Notes: generated from the letters alone by a model not told the origin. A stretch of 64,000 nucleotides of DNA from Clarkia xantiana subsp. parviflora (GCA_036873135.1 JAPTYO010000007.1:21000763-21064762); one strand, 5' to 3'. Positions 51,270 to 63,381 are shown, numbered from the stretch's first letter. Numbers and translations: made by a program.

Positions 51270-53355
51270 CTAACTGTTTCCCTGTCCTCCCCAAACAGTG
51301 TCCCATGATGTCCCATTCGCAGCAGCCTTAGGCCCCTCGAGAAAGCTCTGATTTCCATGTCTCGGTGGGAGACCCACAGCAGGCCTTCGTGGCATTCTTC
51401 TGATGCCCAGAAATCCGAATACAAATCTGGCCAATTTTCTTAGGGCCTTAAGTCTAGCGAACTCACCATATAGTGATCCTGATGCATCCAATAGCTGCAG
51501 GTGATGATATATCAGATCACAGTGCATAATAGAATGAAAACATTCAACGTAACTTGCTGAAAGTTATAACAATGACTCGGTGAGTTTTTGCGATAATCAA
51601 TCTCTGTACCATCAAAAGTGCAGACATGAAAGTATGGAGGGACCGAGTGTTCTCGTCTACCAGCATTGCGATATTGCCACAGAATGTAACAACTCTGTGC
51701 ACCTACATTATTAGACCAATGTATATTAGTATGTGGTAAAAGTAAGTCTTTCACTGATTTAACAATGGCTAAAACAGAACCTCATAGGTATATGAAGCAA
51801 AAGTAACTGCTAAGTGATGCCCAATTGACTCTGATGTCTGTATATCTATCAATTTCACAGTCAAAACAACACACATTTTTAATATCAAGTGTGTCTATTC
51901 AAGTACGATTTCGGTTGTGGTACGTGATATTATTCCTTCAAGCTGCAAAAATCGAAAGCTGCAGTCCTGCACACTCCAAAATCAATCCCCTTCTAATCCC
52001 ACCCTAATTGTTAAACAAATATGCAAGCTTTTGAAACTAAGAGGCAAACAAGGGCCATTGGCAGGTAGCACTTGAATAATTTCATCAAACTGGAAGATGC
52101 TAAACTTTTCTAAAGATCAGGTTCAAATGAAGCTAGATATATCCAAAGAAGAAAATTGCCAATCTTGTTTGAGGGAAATGAATCAAAGACTGGTATTTAT
52201 AAAACGATGCTTTCTTACCGTTTGAAGAAGGGAAACCCAGAACCCTGGAGGAGGAGCTGGAGTAGCGTTTGGATCATGATCGGGATGTGGGACCATCACC
52301 ATGCCATTAGCACCCATCGGACCACCAAAACCACTAGTATACATTCCCCCACCATAACCTCCTCCATACAATCCGTTATTACCGTACATTCCCCCACCGT
52401 AACCACCTCCATACATTCCGTTATTACCATACAATCCACCACTATATGGCCCTCCATATCCACCATATGAAGAGCCATATAACCCTGAATTGTATCCAGA
52501 ATTATAACCTACAAGAGATGAGTGAACATATCATATTGCGTTGTTATTTAACCATTAGATTCATTCAATGATTTTTTCACCATACATTCCCACCTTCATA
52601 TCCATTTGAAATATCAATGTTCTTAAAAAAATAACATTAACTTACACCAAAATATTGAATTGATTTCATAAACTTAAACTGTTATATATATTAAAAAAAC
52701 AAAAAAAACTTGAGCATTAAGATTCACCTGTGGCTGTGTAAGTGTTGGTGTAGTTTTGTTGCTCCCAGGGGCGGGCGGGCAATGTTCTTCTAGACTGAAC
52801 TGCATTTGCGGTCGCACTCATATTAACAGTCGATACAAATTCACCGGGTTTCGCGGTTCCAGAAGACTCCACTACATAACTGGTACTACCAGATGATGGG
52901 GGTCTAAATGGTGTTGGGCCAGAGGAAGGAATCGTCCGTTCCCAAGGCTTAGGAGGTGGAACAATAGCTGAAATAACAGATACAAAGTGTCAAAAAAGGA
53001 TGAACGTTTTGAGGATGCAGTCTCTCAACCACATTGATCAACATAAGTGGGGATTTTCATGTGACTCCTTCAATCCCTATCATACAGGACAGCGCTATCG
53101 CATCAAATATTCATAGAAGTTATGAAAATCCACATTCTCAATCAATTCAGTAGAAAAGCCTATAACGAGAATTACAGAGAGATATTGCAACAGAACGCAT
53201 GAGCTGAGATGCAACATCAAATCGAATCCAACTAGATTCATTCAAGAACGCACTTTCCGATCGATTACAACAGAAATTGAAGGTGAAGAATGACAATTGA
53301 ATCCGATAATTGAGTGGCAAGAGCACGAACCTGATGCCTGGGGATCGAAGGCCAT
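51270..53355 (-). CDS. PEX13: Peroxisomal membrane protein PEX13
   Basis: Model on the minus strand: exons 53355-53331, 52967-52728, 52508-52219, 51702-51610 and 51494-51270, all GT-AG and in phase, 290 residues. It is part of the peroxisomal docking complex with PEX14 and imports matrix proteins. After MAFDPQAS come KPWERTIPSSGPTPFRPPS and LPARPWEQQNY, both matching plant PEX13. A Gly/Tyr/Met/Asn-rich repeat region (about 95-150; units like MYGNNGMYGGGYGGG) follows, then PPPGFWVSLLQT, a conserved helix (VHRVVTFCGNIAMLVDENTR), LLDASGSLYGEFARL, and the tail with FLEGPKAAANGTSWDTVWG. Plant PEX13 lacks the C-terminal SH3 domain of yeast and animals, as here. The YG-rich region behaves as a phase-separating meshwork in other organisms. 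Confidence 0.92.
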
Positions 53356-53620
53356 GGCTAAAACAGAGATTCCAGGCTTGATCAAACAGAATTAATCCGC
53401 GAATCGAAGGAGAAGAGACGGCTTTGGGTTGTTGTCAACATTAAACCGACTTATTTCGTTCCGTTCTACAGGTTCTGCGGGGAAATTTGAAAATACCCCA
53501 GTATGAAAAATTCTTCTTTGCACGGCGCCAACACTAACTCTTTCACATTTTTTGTGATGCAGCAGGACCCACTTGGGTCCTTCATCACAAAAATGTGAGA
53601 AGTGTGAAAGGGCAACCGGG

Positions 53621-54795
53621 TAGGGGTGGAAACGGGTTGCGGTTAATCGCGGATCTATGGATTCCTGCTCCGAATTTGACTGCCCGTGGGTCATGGGTGG
53701 ATTCGGGACTATTGACTTACGGGCGGGTCCGGATTTGGAGGTCGCTCCGCCCCGTAAACCCGCCCCGTGCAGGTATACCTACTAGGGATGGGAAAAAAAC
53801 CGGTCCCCGGACCGGCCCGGAACTGGACCGGACCGTTTGGAACCAGATTTTACAAGTGAAAACCGAGACAAGAACCGTTTGTATACTTCTGATGGAACCG
53901 GTTTTAAACTGGACCGGGCTGGTTTGGACCGGTTTTTTTTACCCGGACTGGTTTTGGACTGGTTTTTTGTTTTTCTTTTTAATTTTTAGTGTAAATCTAT
54001 AAATAAAAACGGGTCGGAACTGTTCCGAACAAGTTCTGGACCGGACTGGTCTGTTTTTTATAAAACAGTCCAGAACCGGTCCAGATTTTGTTGGTCAACT
54101 CTTGGTCAACATCTAATTCAGTCCGGACCGGACCGGACTACTTAAACCAGTTCCGGTTGGTCCAGAACCGGTCCAGGCCGGACCGGTCCAATGGCCATCC
54201 CTAATACCTACATTATGTATATGTTGTTATTTTATATGTAAATATTTTTTAACAATTACTCTTTAATGTTACATTACTTCATCCACTAGACACTAGCATC
54301 GCACCTCTCTCATCGCGCTATCTCAGTTATACTTATCACTTCATATCCTTTCCTTCCTCACCTCATGAAGTCACCGTTGCCGCGTCCACCACCACCACTC
54401 CACCAGTCATCGGACCACCAGTCACCACTCCACCAGACCGCTAGAGTTTCTCCAAGCCACGAGTCAGAGACGGAGTAACTACTAGTTGCTAGTCGTTTCT
54501 CCTAGCTGCGACTGCGACCACCACCGTATCCAGCGCCGCCCACCACATCTGGCGCCACCAACCGCGTCTAGCGCCTTCGCCGCCACTGCAAGTCTGCATC
54601 CATCATCAGATTCGACAGAAGAATTAATGAGCAACAGTAATCATCAAGGTATTAAAAATAAAGAGTGGAATAATAGAATGATGAATCGTGTCTCAGGGCC
54701 GATACCTGCGAGTCGACCTGTGGAATTTTTTTTAAGTCGTAAGACCTGCCCCATGATATATTTGAGGCGGGCACGGGTAGACCATGTCGCCACTC
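53621..54795. mobile_element. Truncated GC-rich hAT-like element interrupted by another
   Basis: Starts TAGGGGTGGAAACGGGTTGC, like the intact copies at 30640 and 60581. Its right part (CCTGCCCCATGATATATTTG and GGCGGGCACGGGTAGACCATG) matches the right third of 60581-61384, but the terminal repeat itself is missing or eroded near 54795. It is interrupted at 53783-54203. Right boundary approximate. Confidence 0.55.
53783..54203. mobile_element. hAT-like MITE nested in 53621-54795, 421 bp
   Basis: Perfect terminal repeats TAGGGATGG / CCATCCCTA flanked by ATACCTAC (53775-53782, 54204-54211), an 8-bp duplication. The arms are rich in GGACCGG and TTTGGACCGG and fold back. Non-coding. Confidence 0.85.
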
Positions 54796-55274
54796 CTGGC
54801 AACAGGTGTTGACACAATGCCATTAAATAATCCCTCATTGTATCGAGAACGTTTGGTATTGTGCCCAAATGTTCCTAATTATCTAGTTATATTTTATCGG
54901 CAAAACATATATAATCCTAATGTTTGTAAAAAAAAAATACTGTTAATAAAATTTTAAATTTCATTTTTCAAGTTAATTTTTTTTCTTTATTGACAAAATG
55001 TATTTGGTCGGCAAATTTTTTCATTTACGACGAAATTAGATTTTTGTTGACAAACTTATATTTATTCAAAAACAAATATTCAAATCCTAAAGTTTGGCAG
55101 CCAAATACTATCGTTAAATTTTTTTAATTTATTTTTTAACTCAACTTTTTGTTCTATACCAACAAACTGTATAGTTTTTGCCCAATTACACTACATTTAC
55201 CAACTAATATACAAATTTCCGATAAATAATGTATTTACCGATCAAATTATATTTCGTTGGTGAAACATATAAAT

Positions 55275-55813
55275 GGTTAATTATCTAAATGCACCACTAT
55301 TTTTGATATGTTGCCCAATGCCATATATGTTGCTCAGTTCACCACTATGTTTAGAAATGTTGTTAGATACACAACTTTATTAATCTACGGTTAACTTTTA
55401 ATGTAAAAAGGTTAACGATGCATATGTTATTGATATGAAACAGATAAAAAAAACTAAGATAATGTCACATGAAAATTAAAATATTAAAAAACTAGATAGT
55501 AAACTAAAACTAAAAATTAAAAAAAAACTAAAAAAAATCACAAAAAATACTAAAGAGTTAAGAAAATTAAAAAATTATTGCATTAAAGTTTGAACTGATA
55601 ATATATAAAATATTACAAAAATCAAATATATTTCACGTTAGTAGCATGTAATCGTAGTCATTTGTTACATAATATTTAACAGGAATAACATGATGGTGTA
55701 TCTACAAAATATTTCAAAACATAGTGGTGCGTGCAATTAACAACACAAAAAAAAAAGATGGTGCATTAAGCAACATAACATAAATAATAGTGGTGTATTT
55801 GGCCTATTAACCC
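55275..55813. mobile_element. Mutator-like MITE, 539 bp, with empty site elsewhere in the window
   Basis: Ends GGTTAATTATCTAAATGCACC and (complemented) GGGTTAATAGGCCAAATACACC; flanks ACATATAAAT on both sides (55265-55274, 55814-55823), a 10-bp duplication. Related to 14321-14880. The sequence before and after it matches an uninterrupted stretch at 15741-15815, which keeps a single ACATATAAAT. Confidence 0.88.
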
Positions 55814-56021
55814 ACATATAAATTGTAAAATTTATCGAATTAGTTTTTATTTTTATTTTTTTTTTTGTATTTGTACTTACTTTTCTTATTATAGATATTT
55901 TTTCCTGAAAAAATCAATGCATTAATCAATACAATATATATAATAAATTGATATGTATAATAAATTGATATCTTAATTTATGAAATAACATACTATTATT
56001 TATAGTATGTGCGAGCTAACC

Positions 56022-56165
56022 CGTCAATATACTTGGGCTGAGATAGTCGCGTTTACCATTCTCATTATGGGCCTTCTTTTATCGTCCTCTTAAATTGTTT
56101 GAGCGTCAATGTATTTGGGCTGAAATAGTCGCGTTTATCATTCCCATTATGAGCCTTCTATTATT
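56022..56165. repeat. Tandem duplication with 82-bp offset
   Basis: CGTCAATATACTTGGGCTGA and following bases through GTCGCGTTTACCATT and GGGCCTTCT recur from 56104 with a few changes. Confidence 0.8.
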
Positions 56166-56904
56166 GGTTCTTGAAGCTCTGCTTCTGGTTTCGTTTCCGG
56201 TTGCAGTGTAATCTCATGGGTAGTATAGTATAATTAAGTAGTTCGTCCGCGAAGTTCTATTCGGATCCACTTATATTTATTAACTTTAGATCTACTCGTT
56301 TTCTCTTAGGTTAAGATATATATATATATGTTAAAGTTAAGTTCTACTCGTCTCCTCTTATACATGACATAGTATATGAGTCAACTGTGACCTGATATTT
56401 TGATTAGGTTCCTTTGAATCAACTCCACAACGAATTTTGAATTTAAAACTTCAATCATGTGAAAATAAACATTCATGAGAGTTGAGAGTAGGTGATCGTA
56501 ACCAATATACAAAGCCAGCTTGTAGTATATACAGGACTATTTAAAGAGAAGCAATTTGAATGTTTATTTTAATATTATATTATATTGTATATATATATGA
56601 GTATATAATAATCCGGTGTCAATTGGACCCAATCATCAATTCAAATATGTGTACATATGATACCGTTCACCTAAACCATGATACTAACTAATTTTAATAA
56701 TATATTAAATCAAGATGACTTTAAAGTTTATTCAGGAAAAAGTAAGACAGGCATGATAGTTGCAGTTATGGAGTCTTAAAATATCCATGGATGCCGTTTA
56801 CCACTTCTCCCTCACAAAGTTGCTTATAAGTTAAGACCTTTTCCTTACCATTCTCCTCATCCTAGCTACCTCAGCTTCCATTACTAGTTTCCTCAGTAGA
56901 GAAA

Positions 56905-58280
56905 ATGATGAAGCTAATTTCTACGACAATCATCTTCATCATCTGCGGAGGATTATTCATGTTGGCCGATTCGCAGACAGATTCTTGCACCTCTAATCTC
57001 GATATTTCTGCTCTTGGACTCGGCTTCAATACCACTTCACTAAATTGTGTTACCGCTTGGGCCTCACAAGGCTATATTCTCAGAGTAAGTGTTGACTCTC
57101 TCTTACCTATGTTTTACTTTTACTTTGAAGCACTACCGGCTCGTGATTTAATGATTAACAACACTTACTTTTATTTAATTTGGTTTTAAAATCACTAGTT
57201 CAATCCGTTTCGTGAGTCACCTTGAGGCGATTTGATTCAAATATTAGGATCTATTTAACTCACATATCGTATTAGACATAAGATGAAACAAGTAAAACTT
57301 GACTTAATGAGTCTTGACTGTACTAAGCTGTTGATGCACTAAATTGACATAATTCGTGCATGAGTTAGTTGTTATTGATTGATTGGAAAAACCTCAATTA
57401 CCTCTTTTAAAAAAAAAAGCCATAATATTACGTAACGGAATGAATACAATTAATTTATTCCTTTTAGTGAAAAATAACACTTACACGGTATCACATATTT
57501 TATATACACAAATTTAATATATATTCCCGTTTCCTGTTGTGCAGTACTCACAAAGCGGAAACACAGCATGGGACTTTGTCCTGTCGGTCCCCAATGTAGA
57601 CGCCTACGTAGCCATCGGCTTCTCCACAAACGGCCAGATGGTGGGCTCCAGCGCGGTGGTCGGATGGATCTCTTCCAGCGGCGCCGGCACCATAAAGCAA
57701 TACAAACTCAACGGTCAGAGTTCGAGCATGGTCAAGCCCGACGACGGTGACCTGGTCATCAACTCCTCCGCGATTCTCTCTCAGAGCGGCCGCACCTTCC
57801 TGGCCTTCCAACTAATCACGGCGGAGAAACCGCGATCGCGCCTCCTCTACGCCCTTGGGCCGTCGAACTTCTTGCCGTCGTCGCCGGGCTTCGCCCTCGC
57901 TCAGCACCAGGACAAAGTCTCCACTTCCATTACTTACGTAACAGGTCAGCTTTTTCATCCCTTTTAAACCCTGTACTTTTATCTGTTACGTATTTGATCC
58001 TAAACTTTAATACTGGTTAAAAATTTGCTAGCAAGGAATATATTTACTATATATATATTATATAGTATGGAATTTGCAAAATTAACCCCATATATGGTCT
58101 TTCGCAACAGCTGCACCACCTAGTACTGGGTCGACCCCCTCGAATGCACCACCACCACCACCGACTGGCACGGCCGAATCACCCAAGTCGAATGCTGCAT
58201 CAAAATTCACATTGAATCGTTCTTTTAGCAGTTTACTGATTAGTTTGATTGTCTTTAAAAATATAATTTTACGTCACTGA
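56905..58280 (+). CDS. Secreted DOMON-domain protein, probably GPI-anchored (At3g07570/AIR12-like)
   Basis: Model: exons 56905-57084, 57545-57944 and 58111-58280, GT-AG, in phase, 249 residues. A signal peptide (1-24, KLISTTIIFIICGG) is followed by CTSNLDISALGLGFNTTSLNC, a DOMON domain (about 60-185; SGNTAWDFVLSVPNVDAYV, AIGFSTNGQMVGSSAVVGW) and FLAFQLITAEKPRSRLLYALG. The domain sequence resembles that of cytochrome b561-DOMON proteins. Instead of the b561 membrane domain, the last exon codes a Pro/Ser/Thr-rich spacer (TPSNAPPPPPTGTAESPKS) and a short hydrophobic tail (SSLLISLIVF), as expected for a GPI signal. That arrangement is like AIR12, an extracellular b-type haem protein of the apoplast redox system. 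Met residues in QMVGSS could ligate haem. Whether a b561 domain is truly absent depends on the third exon, which ends cleanly in TGA. Confidence 0.85.
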
Positions 58281-58467
58281 TCAGTTAAAAAGATATACAC
58301 ATAAGCGAAGATCTTTGAATAATTATGTATGTTGAAGATGATTGAGTATTATTTAATTATTATGTCATTTTGAGATGGAAGAGAAAACAAAGACGCGCTT
58401 ATAAATAAATCGGCGAATACAAAGTCGATAATATATGATAATGATATATAGGTATATGTATATTTAT
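58281..58467. other. 3' flank of the DOMON gene
   Basis: AT-rich probable 3'-UTR ending at the 9-bp target duplication TATATTTAT of the next element. Confidence 0.4.
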
Positions 58468-59462
58468 GGGTCAATAACCTGGGAGAGGTCTGAAGATTGG
58501 ACCTTGTGAATTTAAGAGGTCTGAAAATTGAAATGGTGATAACTGAGGTCTGAAGTTTGGACTTTGTGATTTTTAGGTTTTCCGTTCAAATTTTCTGTCA
58601 AATTTAATAGAACCACGTGAAATGTCATATTTACCCCTGACAATATTTTAAACAAATTAAAGTTTAATTAATTGAACATGAAATGACAAAAATACCCCTT
58701 TCACTAATTGAAACATAACCCAACTCCGGCCACCACCACGGCTCCCGCCGGCCACCACCCAACTTCGGCGACCACCACTCACAGTCCGGCGACCCCACCA
58801 AACTCCGGCGACCGCCACAATGGCCACGATTGGGCCCAAATCGAAGCCATCGGCCCCGATCGGAGCCACAAAGCTCTGATCAGAGCTCGGTGGCCACGAA
58901 TCGGAGCCACAGAGCTCCGATCTGGAGCTCTGTGGCCCCAGATCGGAGCCACCGAGCTCCAATCTGGAGCTCCGTGGCTCCGATTCGGGGCCACCGAGCT
59001 CCGATCGGAGCTCCGTGGCTCCAATTCTGGGCCACCGAGCTCCAATCGGAGCTTTGTGGGCCCAATCGGGGCCGATGGCTCCGATTTGGGCACAACCGGG
59101 GCCGCGGTTGTGCTCGCCGGAGTTGGTGGTGGTGGTCGCCGGAGCTGAGTGGTGGTTGCCGGAGTTGGGTGGTGGTCGCCGGAGTTGGCTGGTGGTCGCC
59201 GGAGTTGGTGGTGGCATTAAGGGCATTTTCGTCTTTTCATTTAAGCATGTGAGGTGGAAGAAGGGCATTTTTGGAATTTTATTTTATTTTTGGTCACATG
59301 TCAAGCACATGACCAGTTTCCGTTAATTTTAACGGAAAAAACTAACAGAGACATCTATTATCTACAAATCAAAACTTCAGACCTCTATTATCACCAATTT
59401 AAACTTCAGACCTCTCAAATTCACATGGCCCAAACTTCAAACATCTCCCAGGTTATTGACCC
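58468..59462. mobile_element. Long foldback (Mutator-like) element, 995 bp, GC-rich core
   Basis: Ends GGGTCAATAACCTGGGAGA are perfectly inverted and flanked by TATATTTAT (58459-58467, 59463-59471). Inverted similarity continues inward for about 150 bases (AGGTCTGAAG..., TTTCCGTT...). Then come inner arms of CCGGCGACCACCAC words at left and GTGGTGGTCGCCGGAG at right, and a centre of near-repeats such as GAGCTCCGTGGCTCCGAT. The whole element can fold. Long open frames on both strands arise from these repeated words and are not genes. Confidence 0.88.
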
Positions 59463-59821
59463 TATATTTATATTAGGGAAGGACTATTCGACCTACATTC
59501 TTTGTTCACTAGTAAGTAATTGACAATTAGCAAATAGATATATTCTTATGGTGAAAGAGCTGCCAAGAGACAGTGACAAACCCGGCAATACAAGACACCC
59601 GAATCACGATTAATAATATAGAAATACCGACTCTAGCATGATTTACCAACTCTAGCATTATTATTATCATTACAAACTAAAAGAAATAATTTAAAGTAAG
59701 GACAGCTTAGAAAGGCCAACCAACCATAAAGTATAGACTTACAAGTAACAAGTGGCAATCTGGCAACTCAGCCTTCATCCTAATTTCATTCGTAAAATAA
59801 CATTATCAGATGCATTTAAAA

Positions 59822-60042
59822 CAGGGTTTTTCTATTATGTGGAGCATCATGTTTTCTTTTATTAGGGTCGACTTAGCCGTAATATATATAGAACTTTAAA
59901 AGTATAAAAATTTTCAACTATACCTAATATTTGTATCATACTATTAATAATTTAATTTTCTCCTAAATTTTACTTTTAGAGCAATAAAAGAATAAAAAAT
60001 AAATATCAAAAGCATAGTTTTTGTGGGATAGGATAGAAAGTC
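59822..60042. mobile_element. Third copy of the small Mutator-like MITE family
   Basis: Flanked by CATTTAAAA (59813-59821 and 60043-60051), a 9-bp duplication. The interior shares GAACTTTAAAAGTATAAAAA, ATATTTGTATCATACTATTA and the AAAGCATAGT end with 10831-11073. 221 bp, non-coding. Confidence 0.75.
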
Positions 60043-60580
60043 CATTTAAAATATAGCAAAATAAATGAAGGATACTCCCATCCACAAGGCCACATGGAAA
60101 GCATATGATTATAAAAAATATATTTTAGGATAAAAAAAATTCTGAATCACAAGGGCACCACCCAGTGGCGGAGCTACGTACGTATAGTTGAGAGGGTGTA
60201 AATGCACTCTTAACTTTATATAAATTAGTATATATACTATTGGATATGTAAATGTTGCACCTCCTCACTTTGTGGGGGAAAAAAATGAATATTGCACCAT
60301 ATATTTCAATATGACAGTGGTGCAACAATAAATATGAATGTTTTGTATATGTATATACTATTTATATATAGTTTGTAAGTATATGTGCATATCTAAGATT
60401 ATATCTATCTATTTAAGTGACCGTATATATATATATACAAAAGTATTGCAAAATAAAAAAATGTTGTAAAAGTCTGTTTGTCTATACCGTAATTCAGTGA
60501 GTGGTAATTTGACGAATGATTGTTTGGTGACTTTCATTGAAAAATACGAATTTGAGTATGTTCATAATAAATATGTTATG

Positions 60581-61384
60581 TAGGGGTGGCAACGGTTCAC
60601 GGGTACCCGTTGCCCCGCGGAGCCTCGCCCCGTTTTGACCCGTTGACCCGCCGATCCGCGCCCTATGGGACGGGTTCGGGTCTAGTTACCAACGGGTAGG
60701 GGCGGGTTCGGGTCTAGGCTTGCGGAGTCCTGTAAACCCACTCCGTATCATATATATATTCTTTTACTTAATATGTCAGCCATTCTATCATGCCTAGGTG
60801 ATGGATTTTAGGGAAGTGAAGAGTGAATAACAGCTAGAACCTGAAGAATCAACTCAAACTCTTTTAATTTGGTAGCCATGGATTCATTTGCCGTGCAGGT
60901 GCAGCCGCCCACTTCCACTCTTTGAAGTTTGAAGTTTAACACTCTGTTACTTTTCTTTCTTTTTCACCAATTCGGCAATTCCATTTCTCTCTCAAATCAA
61001 CCTTTTATATATCTAAAACTCACCGTATCACTTAAGGGACAAGACACTAATTACAAAAGTGCCCCTCAAATAAATAATAAACAATAAAACACATTAACTC
61101 TTGACACTTGGGTTATCAAAACAGAAGTTACGCCGCAATTCACAATCCAGAGCCAGATTTCATGGCAGCTTCTTCTTCTTCACCAATGGAGGACCAGTAG
61201 CGATTGGACAAGCATCATCAACTCCAAGCGGGGCGGGGCGGATACTCACGAATTGCTCCGTAGGATTTTTTTGACCCCTAAGACCCGCCCCGCGATGTGT
61301 ATGGGACGGGCACGGGTCGACTATGTCGCCCCGTGGGGCGGGTGCGGGTCTAGTGATACCCGCCCCGACCCATTGACATCCCTA
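60581..61384. mobile_element. GC-rich hAT-like MITE, 804 bp
   Basis: Ends TAGGGGTGGCAACGG and CATCCCTA; flanks ATGTTATG on both sides (60573-60580, 61385-61392), 8 bp. Arms of CGGGGCGGG-type words enclose a 450-bp AT-richer middle that contains no recognisable gene. Same family as 30640-31112 and 53621. Confidence 0.85.
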
Positions 61385-61796
61385 ATGTTATGTTTCATTT
61401 TCAATGTATGAAAACTCTTAATCGTTAGCGTAATTATTTTGCTTTAACTTTTAAATTAAAGTTAAAATGTCTTTTGGTGCAAAATGTTTAACCACTGTTG
61501 GTTTTTGGTGCGATAAGTTTTATTTTGTAAGCTTTGGCTCCATATGTTTGGGAGGTTGTATATTTTTTGTGTTTCCGTTAGTCAACAGTTAGACCGTTAA
61601 ATACTTTTATTATATTCAATTCAATCATCAAATTTATATTCCTAAGAATTAGTATTTACAATTTAGTCCATATCTTTATTTTTCCCTTCCACCTTACTTT
61701 TTCATATTCTATACATACTACCCAAACTGCAACAACACCATCGTCTAACTCATTGTTCTGTGAAGCTCCCTCATCGATCCAAAATACGAAGATATA

Positions 61797-63310
61797 TATT
61801 GGGATCTGACTCGCGCGGGTTGTCGGGTCTTTAAGAGATTGTGTAGAAGTCTTGTCGGGTTGTCGTAGTTCGCATGTACTGTTATAGGGACATTGTCGCT
61901 CCTTGTGGGCATTCCCTAGTTAGCATTTGGATTTCTGCCATTGTACTGCTCCTGATTCGGCTGGTAATAAGAGCCTTCATTGTACTGATGTTGGAACAGT
62001 GGACTTCGTTGCTTCCATAAGTCGCCAGGGTGTGGCATCCCTTCATAGGGTGTATAGGAGCGAATTCCTTCGCGGCCCGCATTGGGGTATTCTTGGTTTG
62101 CAGCTGGAGGCCGTCTTCCCCCTTGTTGCGAAGTTTCTTCCCATGGTATGTTATGCGACTCTGTCCTTGCTGGGGGTTGCCTGTATGTAGGCGGCGGTGG
62201 TTATGCGTAGCCCTGGTTTCTTAAGGCGTCCCTAAAAGCCAAAAGTTCATCAAACGCTACCATCATTGCAGGAGTGACATTGTGTGCAGCATGTACTCCA
62301 CCTTAGCGCTGTTGCTCCTCGGTGGGCATTCCATAAGGGTGCTCTTCATCTGTAGGTACTCAGTACTCAAATCCTGGCGGTAGCACGTGGGTATGAATGT
62401 TATGGTTCTTCTGACCTTGTTGCTCAGATTGCGTATTGGGAGCTGGCGCTGACGAGGCTGTGGAAGTGACATCTGGGATGTGGGAAGGCTTAGGCTGGCT
62501 CTTCCTTGGCGGTGCTTGTTTACTTGCCTGAGTGGCAGCTTTTCTCTTCGGGCGCCCCGGGGCCTTGATATGCCCTGGGTTTATGTTGTCAGGAGACTGA
62601 GGGTTGCTCGTCATTGCTCTGGTAGTAGGTGACTTGTCTTGTTCGAATCGTGTGGAGCCAATGTTGGGACCTGAATCGCGTGGGTTGTCAGGTCCTTAAG
62701 ATATTGTGTAGAAGTCTTGTCGGGTTGTCGGAGTTCGCAAGTGTTGTCCACGTGCGCTCCTCCTAACACCTGCGGAAGGGGCGATACCAATACCACATGG
62801 GGGTGGTACTCGATGAGCCCTCTCCGATGCCTAAATGCGAACCGATTCTAGAGAGATGAAACTAGAGAGATGTGAGAGCTCCCAAGCTAACTTAAAATCT
62901 GAAATGGGTGACCAATGTTCCTATTTATAGGGAACTGTGAACTCGAACCCGGTTTTGAGCGGTCCGATCCCGCTTTAGTTAGAAAACATGAACCGAGATT
63001 GGGTTTGAGCAGGATTGAAAGTGGGGAAAACTCGCACATAGTGTAAAACACGTATGTAAGGGTACGCGCGTCGCATGGCGAAAATCCGAACCACACCGGA
63101 TTGTGGAGATAATCCGGTGTGGTCCAGATTATCTTAGCAATCCTGACCGGTCCGGATTGTTTGCACAATCCGGACGAGTCTCGCCTTGAACGTGCGTGTT
63201 GCGCGTTCAGACCGTTCTAACCCACGGGTAAGTTCGTAAGCCGTTAGTGGGTTTGTCGTGTCGAAGATGCCCGAATGTAAAACTAACCCATATCGGGCGA
63301 ATATCCATCA
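61797..63310 (-). mobile_element. Degraded LTR retrotransposon fragment (probable gypsy type)
   Basis: A segment TTGTCGGGTTGTCGNAGTTCGCA with about 60 preceding bases occurs at 61797-61881 and again at the start of a longer block 62662-63310, as direct repeats about 865 bp apart. The longer block starts TGTTGGGACC, ends CA and contains CTATTTATAGGG, so it looks like an LTR; the first copy is a truncated partner. Between them the minus strand has a broken gag-like frame starting MTSNPQSPDNINPGHIKAPG (62614), with PRKSQPKPSHIPD and then stops. Family not certain. Confidence 0.5.
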
Positions 63311-63316
63311 TTATAC

Positions 63317-63319
<3 letters not shown>

Positions 63320-63357
<38 letters not shown>
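63320..63357. repeat. (AT)n microsatellite, about 38 bp
   Basis: Pure AT run at the junction between the retroelement remnant and the C2-like fragment. Confidence 0.9.
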
Positions 63358-63364
<7 letters not shown>

Positions 63365-63381
63365 TTCCATGCTTCACTTAA

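Larger units (their letters stand above)
53356..56904. other. Intergenic, PEX13 upstream plus several transposons
   Basis: Includes the probable PEX13 leader (to about 53,460), a GC-rich hAT family remnant with a nested element (53621-54795), older repeat text related to 15741-15815, a Mutator-like MITE (55275-55813), and an 82-bp tandem duplication (56022-56165). The last 150 bases should contain the DOMON-gene promoter. No extra gene seen. Confidence 0.5.

Noticed and set aside
57548..57811. 87-codon minus-strand frame
   Set aside because: Antisense of the GC-rich DOMON exon.
58657..59268. Open frames of 100-200 residues on both strands, rich in APIGARWPRIGATEL-type repeats
   Set aside because: They arise from reiterated GC-rich words inside a foldback transposon; the same pattern appears in several frames and no family resembles it.
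60165..60330. CAGTGGCGGAGCTACGTACG considered as the terminus of another transposon
   Set aside because: It resembles a common plant repeat start but I found no matching opposite end or target duplication.
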